Source of the DNA: an uncultured Polaribacter sp. | Lineage (GTDB): Bacteria > Bacteroidota > Bacteroidia > Flavobacteriales > Flavobacteriaceae | DNA: 62,250 nt | NCBI RefSeq assembly: GCF_947501385.1 | Contig: NZ_CANMVP010000029.1 | Coordinates: forward strand, 1 to 62,250 | Direction of reading: 5' to 3' | Shown: one piece after another, positions 46,648-55,944 of the stretch | Numbering within the stretch: the first letter of the stretch is position 1 | How the letters are laid out: each line of letters begins with the position of its first letter | Translations under genes and position numbers: made by a program | The notes under the pieces: model-generated | What the model saw: the letters and a program-made list of their open reading frames with translations, nothing else | Databases searched by the model: none | What the model was told of the DNA's origin: nothing

Positions 46648-47709
46648 TTAAATTTCCGATAAAAACGCTAAGGTATTCACTCCATCTGCATAATCCCATA
46701 ACTGCGGATTTTGAGTTTCGCCAAAAGCAATTTCATTTTCTAGAAAATCTTTGGCAACCACACACTGAATTTTTTCTTTATCTTGATGTAATTTTATCTT
46801 TAAATCGATTTCATTGTCATAATATTCATAAAAAATAGTGGCGATAGGTGAGGAGTAACTCTCATCTTCCTTAATCATTAAAAAACCATTTTCTAACAAA
46901 TCGAATTCGCTCATTAAATAAACCGCCTTATTATAATCGTAATTATTTGCATATTTTGCATTGTTGATCATGTCTTTTTTGACAAACATTCCGTTGAAAA
47001 AAGCATTGAAATCGTAGTTTTTTGGAACATATAATTTCGAAACACTTCTGCAACCCAATCCAAAATAGGTAAACACATCATCAGCTAAACGTTCTAAATC
47101 TTGGTCTGTTACTTTGTCTGTGATGACTGCCACAGAATTTCTGCTTTTTCTGATGATATTTGGTTTGTTCTTAAAATAATACTCAAAATAACGCGCAGTA
47201 TTGTTACTTCCCGTCGCAATTACAGCATCAAAATTTTCTAACCTTTGTTCTGTAAACGTGATTTTACCTTTAAAGGAAGCTTCTACATATTCTAAGTACT
47301 TCGCTAAAAAAGGCAACAAATGCTTATCACCCGAAGATTGTTTTACCAAAACGGAATGTCCTGAAATTAAAACCGATAAAAAATCATGAAAACCCACCAA
47401 AGGTACATTGCCAGCCATTATAATGGCGACTGTTTTTGGCGATTGAATAAGTATATCGTTTTTAGCAATCCATTTTTCTAAATTACTTTGGGTTAAAGAT
47501 GTAGCCCAACTTTCAAAAGAAAACAATAAGTTTTCTTTTGTAAACCAAGAGTTATTTTCACGAGCAAGTTTTAATTGATGTTTAAAACCGTCGAAAAAAA
47601 GTTCATTATGTTCAATATTTTCCTTTTTTTCAGTCCTTTCTTGTGAAAACTGACTTAAAAAAGCCCCTAATTTTGCAAATGCAGTAATTCTACTTTGAAT
47701 ACTATTCAT
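46648..47709 (-). CDS. Acyl-CoA reductase (LuxC-like)
   Basis: 353 residues. It matches the LuxC/acyl-CoA reductase family, with the aldehyde dehydrogenase-like fold: NVPLVGFHDFLSVLISGH in the nucleotide-binding part and a candidate active-site Cys in FGLGCRSVSKLYVP. It would reduce an acyl-CoA to the aldehyde with NADPH. It is divergent from the ferredoxin gene (69 bp between the two starts) and upstream of serC; this neighbourhood is conserved in Flavobacteriia as I recall. Physiological substrate unknown; no lux genes are present. Confidence 0.88.
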   Translation of the reverse strand: MNSIQSRITAFAKLGAFLSQFSQERTEKKENIEHNELFFDGFKHQLKLARENNSWFTKENLLFSFESWATSLTQSNLEKWIAKNDILIQSPKTVAIIMAGNVPLVGFHDFLSVLISGHSVLVKQSSGDKHLLPFLAKYLEYVEASFKGKITFTEQRLENFDAVIATGSNNTARYFEYYFKNKPNIIRKSRNSVAVITDKVTDQDLERLADDVFTYFGLGCRSVSKLYVPKNYDFNAFFNGMFVKKDMINNAKYANNYDYNKAVYLMSEFDLLENGFLMIKEDESYSSPIATIFYEYYDNEIDLKIKLHQDKEKIQCVVAKDFLENEIAFGETQNPQLWDYADGVNTLAFLSEI

Positions 47710-47713
47710 TTAT

Positions 47714-47745
47714 TTTGGTTCTAAATAATTTTGGCGTTATTTTTG
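47714..47745 (+). promoter_or_regulatory. Ferredoxin promoter (-33/-7)
   Basis: TTTG at 47714-47717 and TATTTTTG at 47738-47745 with 20 bp between, which fits the Bacteroidota promoter consensus TTTG-N17-23-TAnnTTTG. Transcription would start about 25 bp before the ATG at 47779. Confidence 0.65.
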
Positions 47746-47778
47746 CAATTGCAAAGGTACAAAACAGAAAAGAAAATT

Positions 47779-48129
47779 ATGGCAATTATAATAACAGATG
47801 AATGTATAAATTGTGGGGCTTGTGAACCAGAATGTCCAAATACTGCAATTTATGAAGGTGCAGACGATTGGAAATATTCAGATGGTACAGATTTAAAAGG
47901 AAATGTAGTATTGCCAAATGGTAAAGCTGCAAATGCTGATGAAGACCAAGAGCCCGTTTCTGATGAAATTTATTACATTGTTGCAGATAAGTGTACAGAA
48001 TGTAAAGGTTTTCATGAAGAGCCACAATGTGCTGCAGTTTGTCCTGTAGATTGCTGTGTACCAGATGACGACAATGTAGAGACAGAGGAAGAGTTGTTAG
48101 CAAAACAAAAATTTATGCACGACAGTTAG
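47779..48129 (+). CDS. 4Fe-4S dicluster ferredoxin
   Basis: 116 residues from MAIIITDECINCGACEPECP. Two cluster-binding sets are visible: CINCGACEPECP with its distal partner, and CTECKGFHEEPQCAAVCPVDCC, with an inserted acidic region between them (ADEDQEPVSDE). It is a low-potential electron carrier. The ATG at 47779 is used; the in-frame codons before it overlap the promoter. Confidence 0.93.
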   Translation: MAIIITDECINCGACEPECPNTAIYEGADDWKYSDGTDLKGNVVLPNGKAANADEDQEPVSDEIYYIVADKCTECKGFHEEPQCAAVCPVDCCVPDDDNVETEEELLAKQKFMHDS

Positions 48130-48152
48130 AGTTATAAAAGATACTAAAATAG

Positions 48153-48181
48153 AAAATCCCAAGCAAAATGCTTGGGATTTT
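48153..48181. terminator. Bidirectional intrinsic terminator
   Basis: A 13-bp stem AAAATCCCAAGCA / TGCTTGGGATTTT with a 3-nt loop, then a T tract, between the convergent ferredoxin gene and the T9SS gene ending at 48211. Confidence 0.9.
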
Positions 48182-48210
48182 TTGTTTTAACAGAATACTG
48201 AATAGTACTT

Positions 48211-49509
48211 TTATTTGATTTGAATTTTACCATTTGTAAAAATAGCTCCTTTTTTGTCATGTACTTTATAAAAATACAAACCACTTGCAAGGTTTTCTGG
48301 AACCCTTGTTTGGTATTGATGGTTATTTGATTCAGAAAAATGAAGCGTGTTTACTTTTTGACCGTTGATTGTATAAACATCAATAATATACTCATTTAAA
48401 GAAAATTCTGATGCAATAGTCAATGTTTGTCCAGAAGCTATTGGATTTGGAAACATTTTTACATTGGCAATTTTACTCTTATGAACAGATGCCGTTTTTC
48501 CACTTATTTTTTGATACATCATATTATTTAAAGTAACTTCTCCTTCTTCCAAAGCGTCATCAATAGCAGCTCTTACATAATGCCCTTTTTTACTATAGAA
48601 AATTACTTCTTCTCTAATATTTAAAGCAAGTGTATCTCCGCCTTTAAATTCACGTTCTTCCTCTCTATAAATCAACTTAATAGCATCTACATCACCATCA
48701 TCAAAGGTTTTTAAAGTCCCCTGTCCGATAACTCTATAATAATCTGTATACTGTAAAGAATCTAATTCTTCCCCTTCTGGTGCATCATTAATAAATGTAA
48801 CAACCCCTTCATATTCCTCTTCAAGCTTTAAAGGTATTGGAGATTGTGTTCCATAGTAATCAATCGCAATTCTTTCTTCAAAATCTCCATCATCATCTTC
48901 ATCATCTTCATCAATTTCTCCGTAGCCATATAAAAACAAATCGAATTCATTCAGGCTAAAAATTTCATAGATATCTAAAACTTTAGAATAAACTGCATGT
49001 GTTGCATCATCAGGAAAATCTTCTAAAACACCAGAAGATTCTGGGGTTACGTGCATGATATCTAATGTAGTTGCATTTAAGTCTTTTAAATTAGGAAGCA
49101 CCCAAGTTTCGTTCTCTCCAGAATCGATATTCCCAATATCCATCGTAAGAGAAGCAGCTTCATATAATAAAGCTATTCTTGATTTTTCTAAAGACAAATG
49201 ATCTAAAAAATCTTGGTAGGTGATCTCTAAAATATCGGCTTGTTTAGAAGAACGTTCTGCAGTTTTATAGGCTAGCGCATTTTTAAAACTTTGTAGTGAT
49301 ACATAGTCTGAAAAACCTGTTTGTTTAGAAGTACTACTTTTATTAGAACTTTCTGAACGACAAGCACCACGAAAAGTTCTTTTAAATTTTTGCTGAATTT
49401 TAGCATTTGTTCTGGTATCATAACATTGTTGTGAGTGACCCGCTTTAACACTTTGAAAGCTTGAAAGAGCAAAAATAAGCACCATGACTAAAATGTAATT
49501 ATGCTTCAT
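48211..49509 (-). CDS. Secreted T9SS protein of unknown function, paralogue B
   Basis: 432 residues: a signal peptide (1-23, ending VKAG), a Ser/Arg-rich linker, a central domain (about 90-320) with LSLEKSRIALL, VTPESSGVLEDFPDDATHAV and an acidic run EIDEDDEDDDGDFEE, and a T9SS type A sorting domain (MFPNPIASGQTL ... GLYFYKVHDK). It is strongly similar to its neighbour at 49519, which has a shorter linker. It is the last gene of the lnt operon. No enzyme motif is visible; the acidic run may bind Ca2+. Confidence 0.85.
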   Translation of the reverse strand: MKHNYILVMVLIFALSSFQSVKAGHSQQCYDTRTNAKIQQKFKRTFRGACRSESSNKSSTSKQTGFSDYVSLQSFKNALAYKTAERSSKQADILEITYQDFLDHLSLEKSRIALLYEAASLTMDIGNIDSGENETWVLPNLKDLNATTLDIMHVTPESSGVLEDFPDDATHAVYSKVLDIYEIFSLNEFDLFLYGYGEIDEDDEDDDGDFEERIAIDYYGTQSPIPLKLEEEYEGVVTFINDAPEGEELDSLQYTDYYRVIGQGTLKTFDDGDVDAIKLIYREEEREFKGGDTLALNIREEVIFYSKKGHYVRAAIDDALEEGEVTLNNMMYQKISGKTASVHKSKIANVKMFPNPIASGQTLTIASEFSLNEYIIDVYTINGQKVNTLHFSESNNHQYQTRVPENLASGLYFYKVHDKKGAIFTNGKIQIK

Positions 49510-49518
49510 ATTTTTAAT

Positions 49519-50715
49519 TTATTGAATTTGAATTTTGCCATTTGTTAAAACAGCTCCTTTTTTATTGTGTACTTTATAAAAATACAAACCACTTGCAAGA
49601 TTTTCTGGAACCCTTGTTTGGTATTGATGGTTATTTGATTCAGAAAAATGAAGCGCGTTTACTTTTTGACCGTTGATTGTATAGACATCAATAATATACT
49701 CATTTAAAGAAAATTCTGATTCAATAGTCAATGTTTGTCCAGAAGCAATTGGATTTGGAAACATTTTTACATGGGCAATTTTACTATTATTAACGGATGC
49801 TGTTTTTCCACTAATTTTTTGATAATTGATGTTGTTTAACGTCACTTCACCTTCGCTGTTTCTTGCATCTGTAATACCTGCTCTAATGTAGTGTCCTCTT
49901 TTGCTGTAAAAAACAATTTCATCTCTAGTAGCAAAAGAAACTTCTGCACCATCTTTAAATTCTCTTGTTTCTTCTGTATAAATTAATTTAAGAGCTTCTG
50001 CATCACCATCGTCAAAGGTTTTTAAAGTTCCTTGTCCAATAACATCGTAAAAATCGGTGTATTGTATCGAATCTAATTCTGCTCCTTCTGGTGCATCATT
50101 GATAAACGTAACAACGCCTTCATAACTTTCTCCTATTTTTAAGGGTACTGGAGATTGTGTTCCGTAATAATCTATTGCAATACGTTCCTCTACATCTCCA
50201 TCATCGTCCTCATCGTCTTCGTCGATTTCTCCATAACCATATAAAAATAAATCAAATTCATTTAAGCTAAAGATTTCGTAAATATCTGTAGCCTCCGCAT
50301 AAACAGCATGGGTGGCATCTTCTGGGAAACCTTCTAAAACTCCCGAAGATTCTGGAGTTACATGTGTTAGGTCCACTATCCTTGCGTTCATGTCTACCAA
50401 ATTAGGCAATTCCCAAATTTCGTTAGTTCCAGCATCGATATTTCCAATGTTCATCGTAAGCGCACTTTCAAGCAACAATGCAGTTCTTGATTTTTCTAAA
50501 GACAAATGGTCTGAAAAATCTTGTTGTGTAATTTCAATATCATTTATTCTTTTATAAGCAACGGTTGTTTTAGAAGAACGATAGGTTCTTGTAAAGTTTT
50601 TATAATTTCTAGCACTTGTTCTTGTATCATCACAGACAGCAGGAGATGCGCTCACACTTTGTAAGGTTGATAAGGCACAGGTAAGTGCTGCTAAGAAAAT
50701 GTAATTTTTTTTCAT
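49519..50715 (-). CDS. Secreted T9SS protein of unknown function, paralogue A
   Basis: 398 residues with the same design as the protein at 48211: signal peptide (ending VSAS), central domain with LSLEKSRTALL, GVLEGFPEDATHAV and EIDEDDEDDDGDVEE, and a sorting domain nearly identical to that of paralogue B. The two genes are 9 bp apart, and lnt ends 9 bp upstream, so the three form one operon. The pair arose by tandem duplication. Function unknown. Confidence 0.85.
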   Translation of the reverse strand: MKKNYIFLAALTCALSTLQSVSASPAVCDDTRTSARNYKNFTRTYRSSKTTVAYKRINDIEITQQDFSDHLSLEKSRTALLLESALTMNIGNIDAGTNEIWELPNLVDMNARIVDLTHVTPESSGVLEGFPEDATHAVYAEATDIYEIFSLNEFDLFLYGYGEIDEDDEDDDGDVEERIAIDYYGTQSPVPLKIGESYEGVVTFINDAPEGAELDSIQYTDFYDVIGQGTLKTFDDGDAEALKLIYTEETREFKDGAEVSFATRDEIVFYSKRGHYIRAGITDARNSEGEVTLNNINYQKISGKTASVNNSKIAHVKMFPNPIASGQTLTIESEFSLNEYIIDVYTINGQKVNALHFSESNNHQYQTRVPENLASGLYFYKVHNKKGAVLTNGKIQIQ

Positions 50716-50724
50716 GTTTTTGAT

Positions 50725-52305
50725 TTATTTTAAAAGTTTAAAAAATTTTTGTTCGTAAATTTGAAATAATAATAGGGTTAAAAAAACAGTTAAGATGAGT
50801 ATTGGAAAGTAGTTGGGTTTGTCTGCATAAAGCGTTACTTCATCCGAAGCCTTTAATTTTGAACTTATAATTTGTAAAGATCCTTTTTTAGAAACCTCAT
50901 ACAATCTGCCCATTTGATCTATAAAGCCTGTTGAACCAACATTTGCAGCACGTGCCGTTTGTTTTCTATTTTCTATAGAGCGCATGCGAGTTACATTGGT
51001 CATAAAACTCATAAAACCTACTTTGCCATACCAGCCTTCTGCCGCTAAATGTGCATAAAATTCGGCGCCATTTCTAGACAATGCTGCCCAGTGTTCTGGA
51101 TACCATTGCTCATAACACAAAGAAACCCCTAAAAGAAATGCTTTCTTATTTTTGGTAGTGAATTGTAAAGGTACAGATTTTTCTCCTTTTTTATAAAATC
51201 TTGTATCGTATTTTTTATAGGGAAAACTTTTAATTTTCTCTAATAAAGAATGATATGGAATGGCTTCTTGGCCTGGTGTTAAAACCGTTTTATGATGAAA
51301 TTTTATTTCTTTTACTTGATGGGAAATCAACGCCCCTGAAACATAATTTCTTTTATCTTGTTTATTTAAAGTATCAGAAATACCTCTAGCGCCAGTTAAT
51401 AAGGCAGCTTTCCAATCTGTGGTAGCTTCAAAAAGCAATTCACTTAAATTGCTTTGTTGCATGGTAAAAGGCAAACCCGTTTCTGGCCAAATATATAAAT
51501 CGCTGGTTTTTCCTTTTTCTTGGTTGGTAAAAGCAATTTTATCTGTTCTGTGCAATGTTTCTTCTACCAAACGGAAACTATTATCCGAATTATTTAAAAA
51601 TCGTGCTGAATATTGTGTGGGAACAATGGTAACATCTATAGACTTTCCTTTGAATTCATTATATTTCGAATAGGAAATTGCTGCATAAAGTAATGGGATG
51701 CCCAACATCAAAAGAACAATAAAACCGACTTTTTTATAGAACCAGCTACTTTTTAAATTGTAGTTTACAGATTGGTAGGCTTTAAAAATAAATACATTCA
51801 ATAATAACAACCAAAAAGAAACGCCCCACATTCCTGTAATATCTATGTATTGAATTAACCAAATATTACCACTTTGCGAATAAGCAGAGAGGTGGGTTCC
51901 CATGGTAAATTCTAGGCTTAGATAGGTCCATTCCCACAGCATCCAAATAAATGGAAACAGCCACAATGCTTTGTTAAAACCAATTCTTTTTTGAATAGGA
52001 AAAAAGATTAGAAACGGAATAAAAAACCAAAACTCTTCTAAAAAGAAAATGACAGCAATCTGTAATTTAGCCTGTGGAAAATTGAATAACCAACCCGCCG
52101 CAAAACAGCCAAAGATCACCATAGCCGTATAACTGCCTAACATGCTTTTCCAAAACTTATGTTGGTTTTTTTCTAGAAAAATAAATAAGGGTACAAAGGC
52201 AACCCATGCTAAGAAAGAAAGGTTTAGATTTTCAAATATAGGCCATGACAACCCATATAGCAGTCCGCTAAGAGCCCATAAAGGGATTTTTTTAAGAATA
52301 CTCAA
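50725..52305 (-). CDS. lnt: Apolipoprotein N-acyltransferase
   Basis: 526 residues. About six to seven membrane helices fill 1-215, then a periplasmic nitrilase-like domain and a last helix (about 497-515). Lnt adds the third acyl chain to lipoproteins. The catalytic Glu is in YIWPETGLPF, Lys in HHKTVLTPGQE, and Cys in LCYEQWYPEHW, the Glu-Lys-Cys triad of the family. Linkage to two T9SS cargo genes downstream is unusual for lnt. Its promoter region carries an ACCCG palindrome shared with other T9SS operons here. Confidence 0.93.
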   Translation of the reverse strand: MSILKKIPLWALSGLLYGLSWPIFENLNLSFLAWVAFVPLFIFLEKNQHKFWKSMLGSYTAMVIFGCFAAGWLFNFPQAKLQIAVIFFLEEFWFFIPFLIFFPIQKRIGFNKALWLFPFIWMLWEWTYLSLEFTMGTHLSAYSQSGNIWLIQYIDITGMWGVSFWLLLLNVFIFKAYQSVNYNLKSSWFYKKVGFIVLLMLGIPLLYAAISYSKYNEFKGKSIDVTIVPTQYSARFLNNSDNSFRLVEETLHRTDKIAFTNQEKGKTSDLYIWPETGLPFTMQQSNLSELLFEATTDWKAALLTGARGISDTLNKQDKRNYVSGALISHQVKEIKFHHKTVLTPGQEAIPYHSLLEKIKSFPYKKYDTRFYKKGEKSVPLQFTTKNKKAFLLGVSLCYEQWYPEHWAALSRNGAEFYAHLAAEGWYGKVGFMSFMTNVTRMRSIENRKQTARAANVGSTGFIDQMGRLYEVSKKGSLQIISSKLKASDEVTLYADKPNYFPILILTVFLTLLLFQIYEQKFFKLLK

Positions 52306-52321
52306 TATAATCTATTTTATG

Positions 52322-52369
52322 CGAAAGTAATTATAAACATTGAGATTGCTCCCACCCGAAACGGGTAGT
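52322..52369 (-). promoter_or_regulatory. ACCCG palindrome plus -7 box before lnt operon
   Basis: Minus strand reads AAACTACCCGTTTCGGGTGG, with the perfect inverted repeat ACCCG-TTT-CGGGT at 52366-52354. TACTTTCG, a near match to the -7 consensus TAnnTTTG, begins at 52329, 31 bp from the palindrome centre. The lnt ATG is 16 bp further on. Confidence 0.6.
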
Positions 52370-52398
52370 TTCTTAAAATTAAGTTTTTATTGATAAAG

Positions 52399-55300
52399 TT
52401 ATTGAAATAGTAATTTTTTTATAGCCTGAATCTCACCATTTTGAATCCTTAAAAAGTAAAACCCAGTAGGAATGTTTTTAAAATTGAGTTCTTGGTTAAA
52501 AATAATACTGGCATGAGCATAATTTTTTGTTGCTATCAATTGACCATGAATTGTAAACAATTTTATTGAAATAGGATTTTGATTTTGTTTTTTAAAAGTT
52601 AACTGAATTTTACCATTTGACGGATTGGGATAGAGTTTAAATTTTTCAAAAGCAACCGTTTCAAAAGATGCTGTTGCCCTGTTTTCTTTTACCTGTATTG
52701 TATAATCTTCTGTTTCTCCCCATTCGGTCTTGTGCATGGTGTCACATGCACCCTCTCCAGCACCATTTTCTGGATCATCATATTCAATTACAACCCGCAT
52801 TCTTGTATTTCCAAGAACTGCATCTTCAGGAATGCTAATGTCATAGATAGCTGTTGCAAGGTCTTCTGTTTTTACACCTAAATCATACCGCTCTGTATAC
52901 ATATCAAAGACTAGATCTTGGTTCCAATCAATAAAAACAAAACAGCGATCTTGAAAACCACCGGTATCTAAACTTATTTGTAGTTGGTATATATCTCCTT
53001 GTTTTACGGTTGTAGAAATTGTGGTAAAGTCTTCATATCCGTCAATTTTATCATTTTCTGAACTGTTGTTTATCGTGTTAAATGTAACATTGGTAATGTG
53101 TTCAGAGCCACCTGCATCGTGCGTAAAAGTAGAAGTGCAATATTGCGGAATTAGGGTTCTAAAACTCGAAATATTAGAATACATACCTTCACCACAGTCA
53201 TTTTTAGATTTTACTCTCCAATAATAATCCGTATTGATGGTCAAAGCTGTTTTAAATGTATATGAGTTTGTTGTGGGATTTGTTTGTAAAACAAATGAAG
53301 CAAAACCAGGGTCACTAGCTACTTCGAGTTGATACAAAGTGGCGTTTGAATCGGTTGACCATAATAGGGTAGGAGCTGTATTAATATCGACACTTGCATT
53401 ACTTGGTTTTGTCAAGGTAAGATTAGTGAAGGTGTCATCAAAAACAGCAAAATCGACTGTGCTATTTTGTGTAACAGATGCTGACGCCCCTAGAATTGTT
53501 GCTTTGTATTTTTGAGCATACAACTCATTGAGTCCTTTAATTGTTAAAATTACACGACCACTTTTATTTATTTGAGCTGGCAAAAAAGAGGCTGTTGTTC
53601 CTTCGGGTAAATCTGCAGCACTAAACGTTACCATTTCCTCAAAACCATTGATAAAATCAGCGTTTAATGTAAAGCTAACCGAATCTTCTGTACTGCTACA
53701 GACAGCTTCTAAATCGGCACCATTCGACAGAATAAAAGTAGGTGCTGTAGCATTTATCGCAAAATTAGTTGTGTTTACATTGTAAAAGATATGATCAATA
53801 GCTTCTATGAGTATTCTAGCATTGGTTGTTGGTAGGTTTGGAATGGTAACCGTATGCATTCCGTCATTGGGCGTACTTTCTGCTAAAATAAAAGGGAACG
53901 TCACACCCCCATCTGTGGATAATTTTATACGAACATTTTTACAATTGATAGGTGCTTGATTGGTTGTTGAAACCTCCCAGGTTATACTTTGTTGTGAACC
54001 GGTATCCCAGAGAACCGCAGTCTTGGGTGCTGTTACCACAAAAGGAGCTGCCTCTGTGACTGTTATTTTTATCTTGTCGCTGGCAGTTGCACCTCCGTTG
54101 ATATAATTATCTCTTACCGTAAAAGCAATGTTAAGTTCTCTTGCAACCGTAGGAACGACTTCCCATACACTCCCTATAGTGCCAGCAATTACCGTTTGAA
54201 ATTCAGGAAAATATCTTTCGGAAGAAACTTTAGAGGGCAAAGATCTAAATAATGGTCCGTTTTCATTGGTAGAAACAGGAGGCATGGTGGCAATCTTATG
54301 ATCTATTTGTTCCCAATTGTAGGTGAGACTTTCCATTCCATCAGCATCGGTTGCAGTTCCTTTTAATACAAAAGGAGTTCCTTTGGGAATGCTCACATCA
54401 AATCCTGCATTGGCAGTGGGTCTGTTATTGTTTGTATTTATACGTATTCCACAAGTGGCAGTATTTCGAAGTGTGCTTTGAATCTGAGTGATGTTTACGG
54501 AATGAAAATGCCCATCGCTATTGCCTTGTACATTCGGAGCACAGATACCTGCATAGCCCATAATTGTAGAGCCACTTCCTGGTTCAACAGCGGTTTCTCT
54601 GGTTCTATTGCACTTATTATTTTGCGTATGGGTAGCGCCAAATTGATGCCCAATTTCATGTGCCACATAATCAATATTATAAGGATCTCCAATAGGTTCA
54701 GCACGCCCAGTTACGCCTCTTCCTTTTAAACCTGTAAGGCAAACCACTCCCAAACCAGCAATACCGTCTCCACTAAGACTAAAAAGATGGCCAAGATCAT
54801 AGTTATCATTTCCTATAAAATTGTTAGAAATAGTTTGCGATTCATTGATCATTTTATCAGGGTCGCCTTCTGTAATGCCATCGGTTTCTTTGTCTAAAAA
54901 AATAATTGCATCATTATTGTCAACCAATATCATTTTGATCCCCAAATCTTTTTCAAAAACTGAATTTACTCTTGTAATAGAAGTATTCATCGCAGATAAA
55001 ACAGCGGCTTTTTTTTCTTTTTCTGTTGCCGTTTCTAAAACTCCTTGTCTGTTTAAATGAAACTGTGCATACTCACCAGAACAGGCCAAAGCCAATCGAA
55101 ATATTTTTAAGTTTTCTGTAGACGTATTTTTTAGGACAGATTTTTTTGATGGTCGCTTTTCTTTTTTTAAATCGTCTATATGACATTGAAAATTAGTATC
55201 ACTTGAAATTAAATCTGTTTTTTTATAGGCGATATAGGTTTTATTATTTTTTGTAAAAGGATCAATATATAATGTATTTTGTTTCCCTGAGGTAATTAGT

Positions 55301-55683
55301 AGGTGTATTCCGTCAGTGCCTATACTTATTTTAGCAATTGCTGTGAGATCTTCAATACCTTGCGCAGTGTATGATTTTATATTCGGAAATTTCTTAGTCA
55401 ATCCATCTTCAAAATTAGAGGTTTCTATTACTTTGAATTTAGAAACTTTTCCTGTTGCATTTGGTAAGAATATGATTGCGGATTCTTCTTTTGAACTTGA
55501 ATGTAACTGGGTAGTAAAACTTTTTAAATTCAAAGAAAAGAGTTGTTGTTTTACAGGTAAATTTTTTCTTAGATACAGTTCCGTTTTGTTTTGCTGAGCA
55601 TCAGATGCTAGTTTTTTCCAATAGTTCTGAGCATTTGAAATTGTGGATATCAATAAGAACAACAATAGGGTCTTCTTTTTCAT
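52399..55683 (-). CDS. Secreted reprolysin-type metalloprotease with T9SS domain
   Basis: 1094 residues. Signal peptide (1-18), a propeptide-like region (about 20-185), and a zinc protease domain (about 192-415) with H342 in HEIGHQFGATH and a Met-turn STIMGYAG, the metzincin pattern. Ig-like/PKD-type and fibronectin-like domains follow (about 420-840, including TANAGFDVSIPKG and WRVKSKNDCG), then a GEVED domain (CFVFIDWNQDLVFD, GETEDYTIQV) and a T9SS type A sorting domain (FKLYPNPSNGK). It is exported to the surface or medium for protein degradation. The promoter carries an ACCCG palindrome. Confidence 0.94.
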   Translation of the reverse strand: MKKKTLLLFLLISTISNAQNYWKKLASDAQQNKTELYLRKNLPVKQQLFSLNLKSFTTQLHSSSKEESAIIFLPNATGKVSKFKVIETSNFEDGLTKKFPNIKSYTAQGIEDLTAIAKISIGTDGIHLLITSGKQNTLYIDPFTKNNKTYIAYKKTDLISSDTNFQCHIDDLKKEKRPSKKSVLKNTSTENLKIFRLALACSGEYAQFHLNRQGVLETATEKEKKAAVLSAMNTSITRVNSVFEKDLGIKMILVDNNDAIIFLDKETDGITEGDPDKMINESQTISNNFIGNDNYDLGHLFSLSGDGIAGLGVVCLTGLKGRGVTGRAEPIGDPYNIDYVAHEIGHQFGATHTQNNKCNRTRETAVEPGSGSTIMGYAGICAPNVQGNSDGHFHSVNITQIQSTLRNTATCGIRINTNNNRPTANAGFDVSIPKGTPFVLKGTATDADGMESLTYNWEQIDHKIATMPPVSTNENGPLFRSLPSKVSSERYFPEFQTVIAGTIGSVWEVVPTVARELNIAFTVRDNYINGGATASDKIKITVTEAAPFVVTAPKTAVLWDTGSQQSITWEVSTTNQAPINCKNVRIKLSTDGGVTFPFILAESTPNDGMHTVTIPNLPTTNARILIEAIDHIFYNVNTTNFAINATAPTFILSNGADLEAVCSSTEDSVSFTLNADFINGFEEMVTFSAADLPEGTTASFLPAQINKSGRVILTIKGLNELYAQKYKATILGASASVTQNSTVDFAVFDDTFTNLTLTKPSNASVDINTAPTLLWSTDSNATLYQLEVASDPGFASFVLQTNPTTNSYTFKTALTINTDYYWRVKSKNDCGEGMYSNISSFRTLIPQYCTSTFTHDAGGSEHITNVTFNTINNSSENDKIDGYEDFTTISTTVKQGDIYQLQISLDTGGFQDRCFVFIDWNQDLVFDMYTERYDLGVKTEDLATAIYDISIPEDAVLGNTRMRVVIEYDDPENGAGEGACDTMHKTEWGETEDYTIQVKENRATASFETVAFEKFKLYPNPSNGKIQLTFKKQNQNPISIKLFTIHGQLIATKNYAHASIIFNQELNFKNIPTGFYFLRIQNGEIQAIKKLLFQ

Positions 55684-55719
55684 TTGCTATTTTAAATACT
55701 TTTTTCAATCATTTCATTG

Positions 55720-55769
55720 CAAATATAGGGGTACTCTAGGTTTTATTACCTACCCACATCGGGTGGTTT
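55720..55769 (-). promoter_or_regulatory. ACCCG palindrome plus -7 box before metalloprotease
   Basis: Minus strand reads AAAACCACCCGATGTGGGTA then GG, a relative of the lnt and collagen-operon sites in the same orientation. TATATTTG, a perfect -7 box, begins at 55727, 31 bp from the palindrome centre at 55758. The ATG is 36 bp past the -7 box. Confidence 0.7.
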
Positions 55770-55863
55770 TCAATTATATTTTAGAATTCTTATTTTTTTA
55801 ATTTTAAGTATGATCACTTCTTAAATATAAACTGACATAAAACCATCAATTTTACGAGTAAAA

Positions 55864-55893
55864 AAAACCAGTGAATTTAAATTCACTGGTTTT
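55864..55893. terminator. Intrinsic terminator
   Basis: Perfect 30-base palindrome made of AAAACCAGTGAATTT and its complement. It lies downstream of the collagen-like gene, which ends at 55945 on the minus strand, and before the metalloprotease promoter. Confidence 0.85.
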
Positions 55894-55944
55894 AATATAA
55901 GTTACTATTCGTCAATTCATAATAGAAAGGCTCTAAAGTATTAT

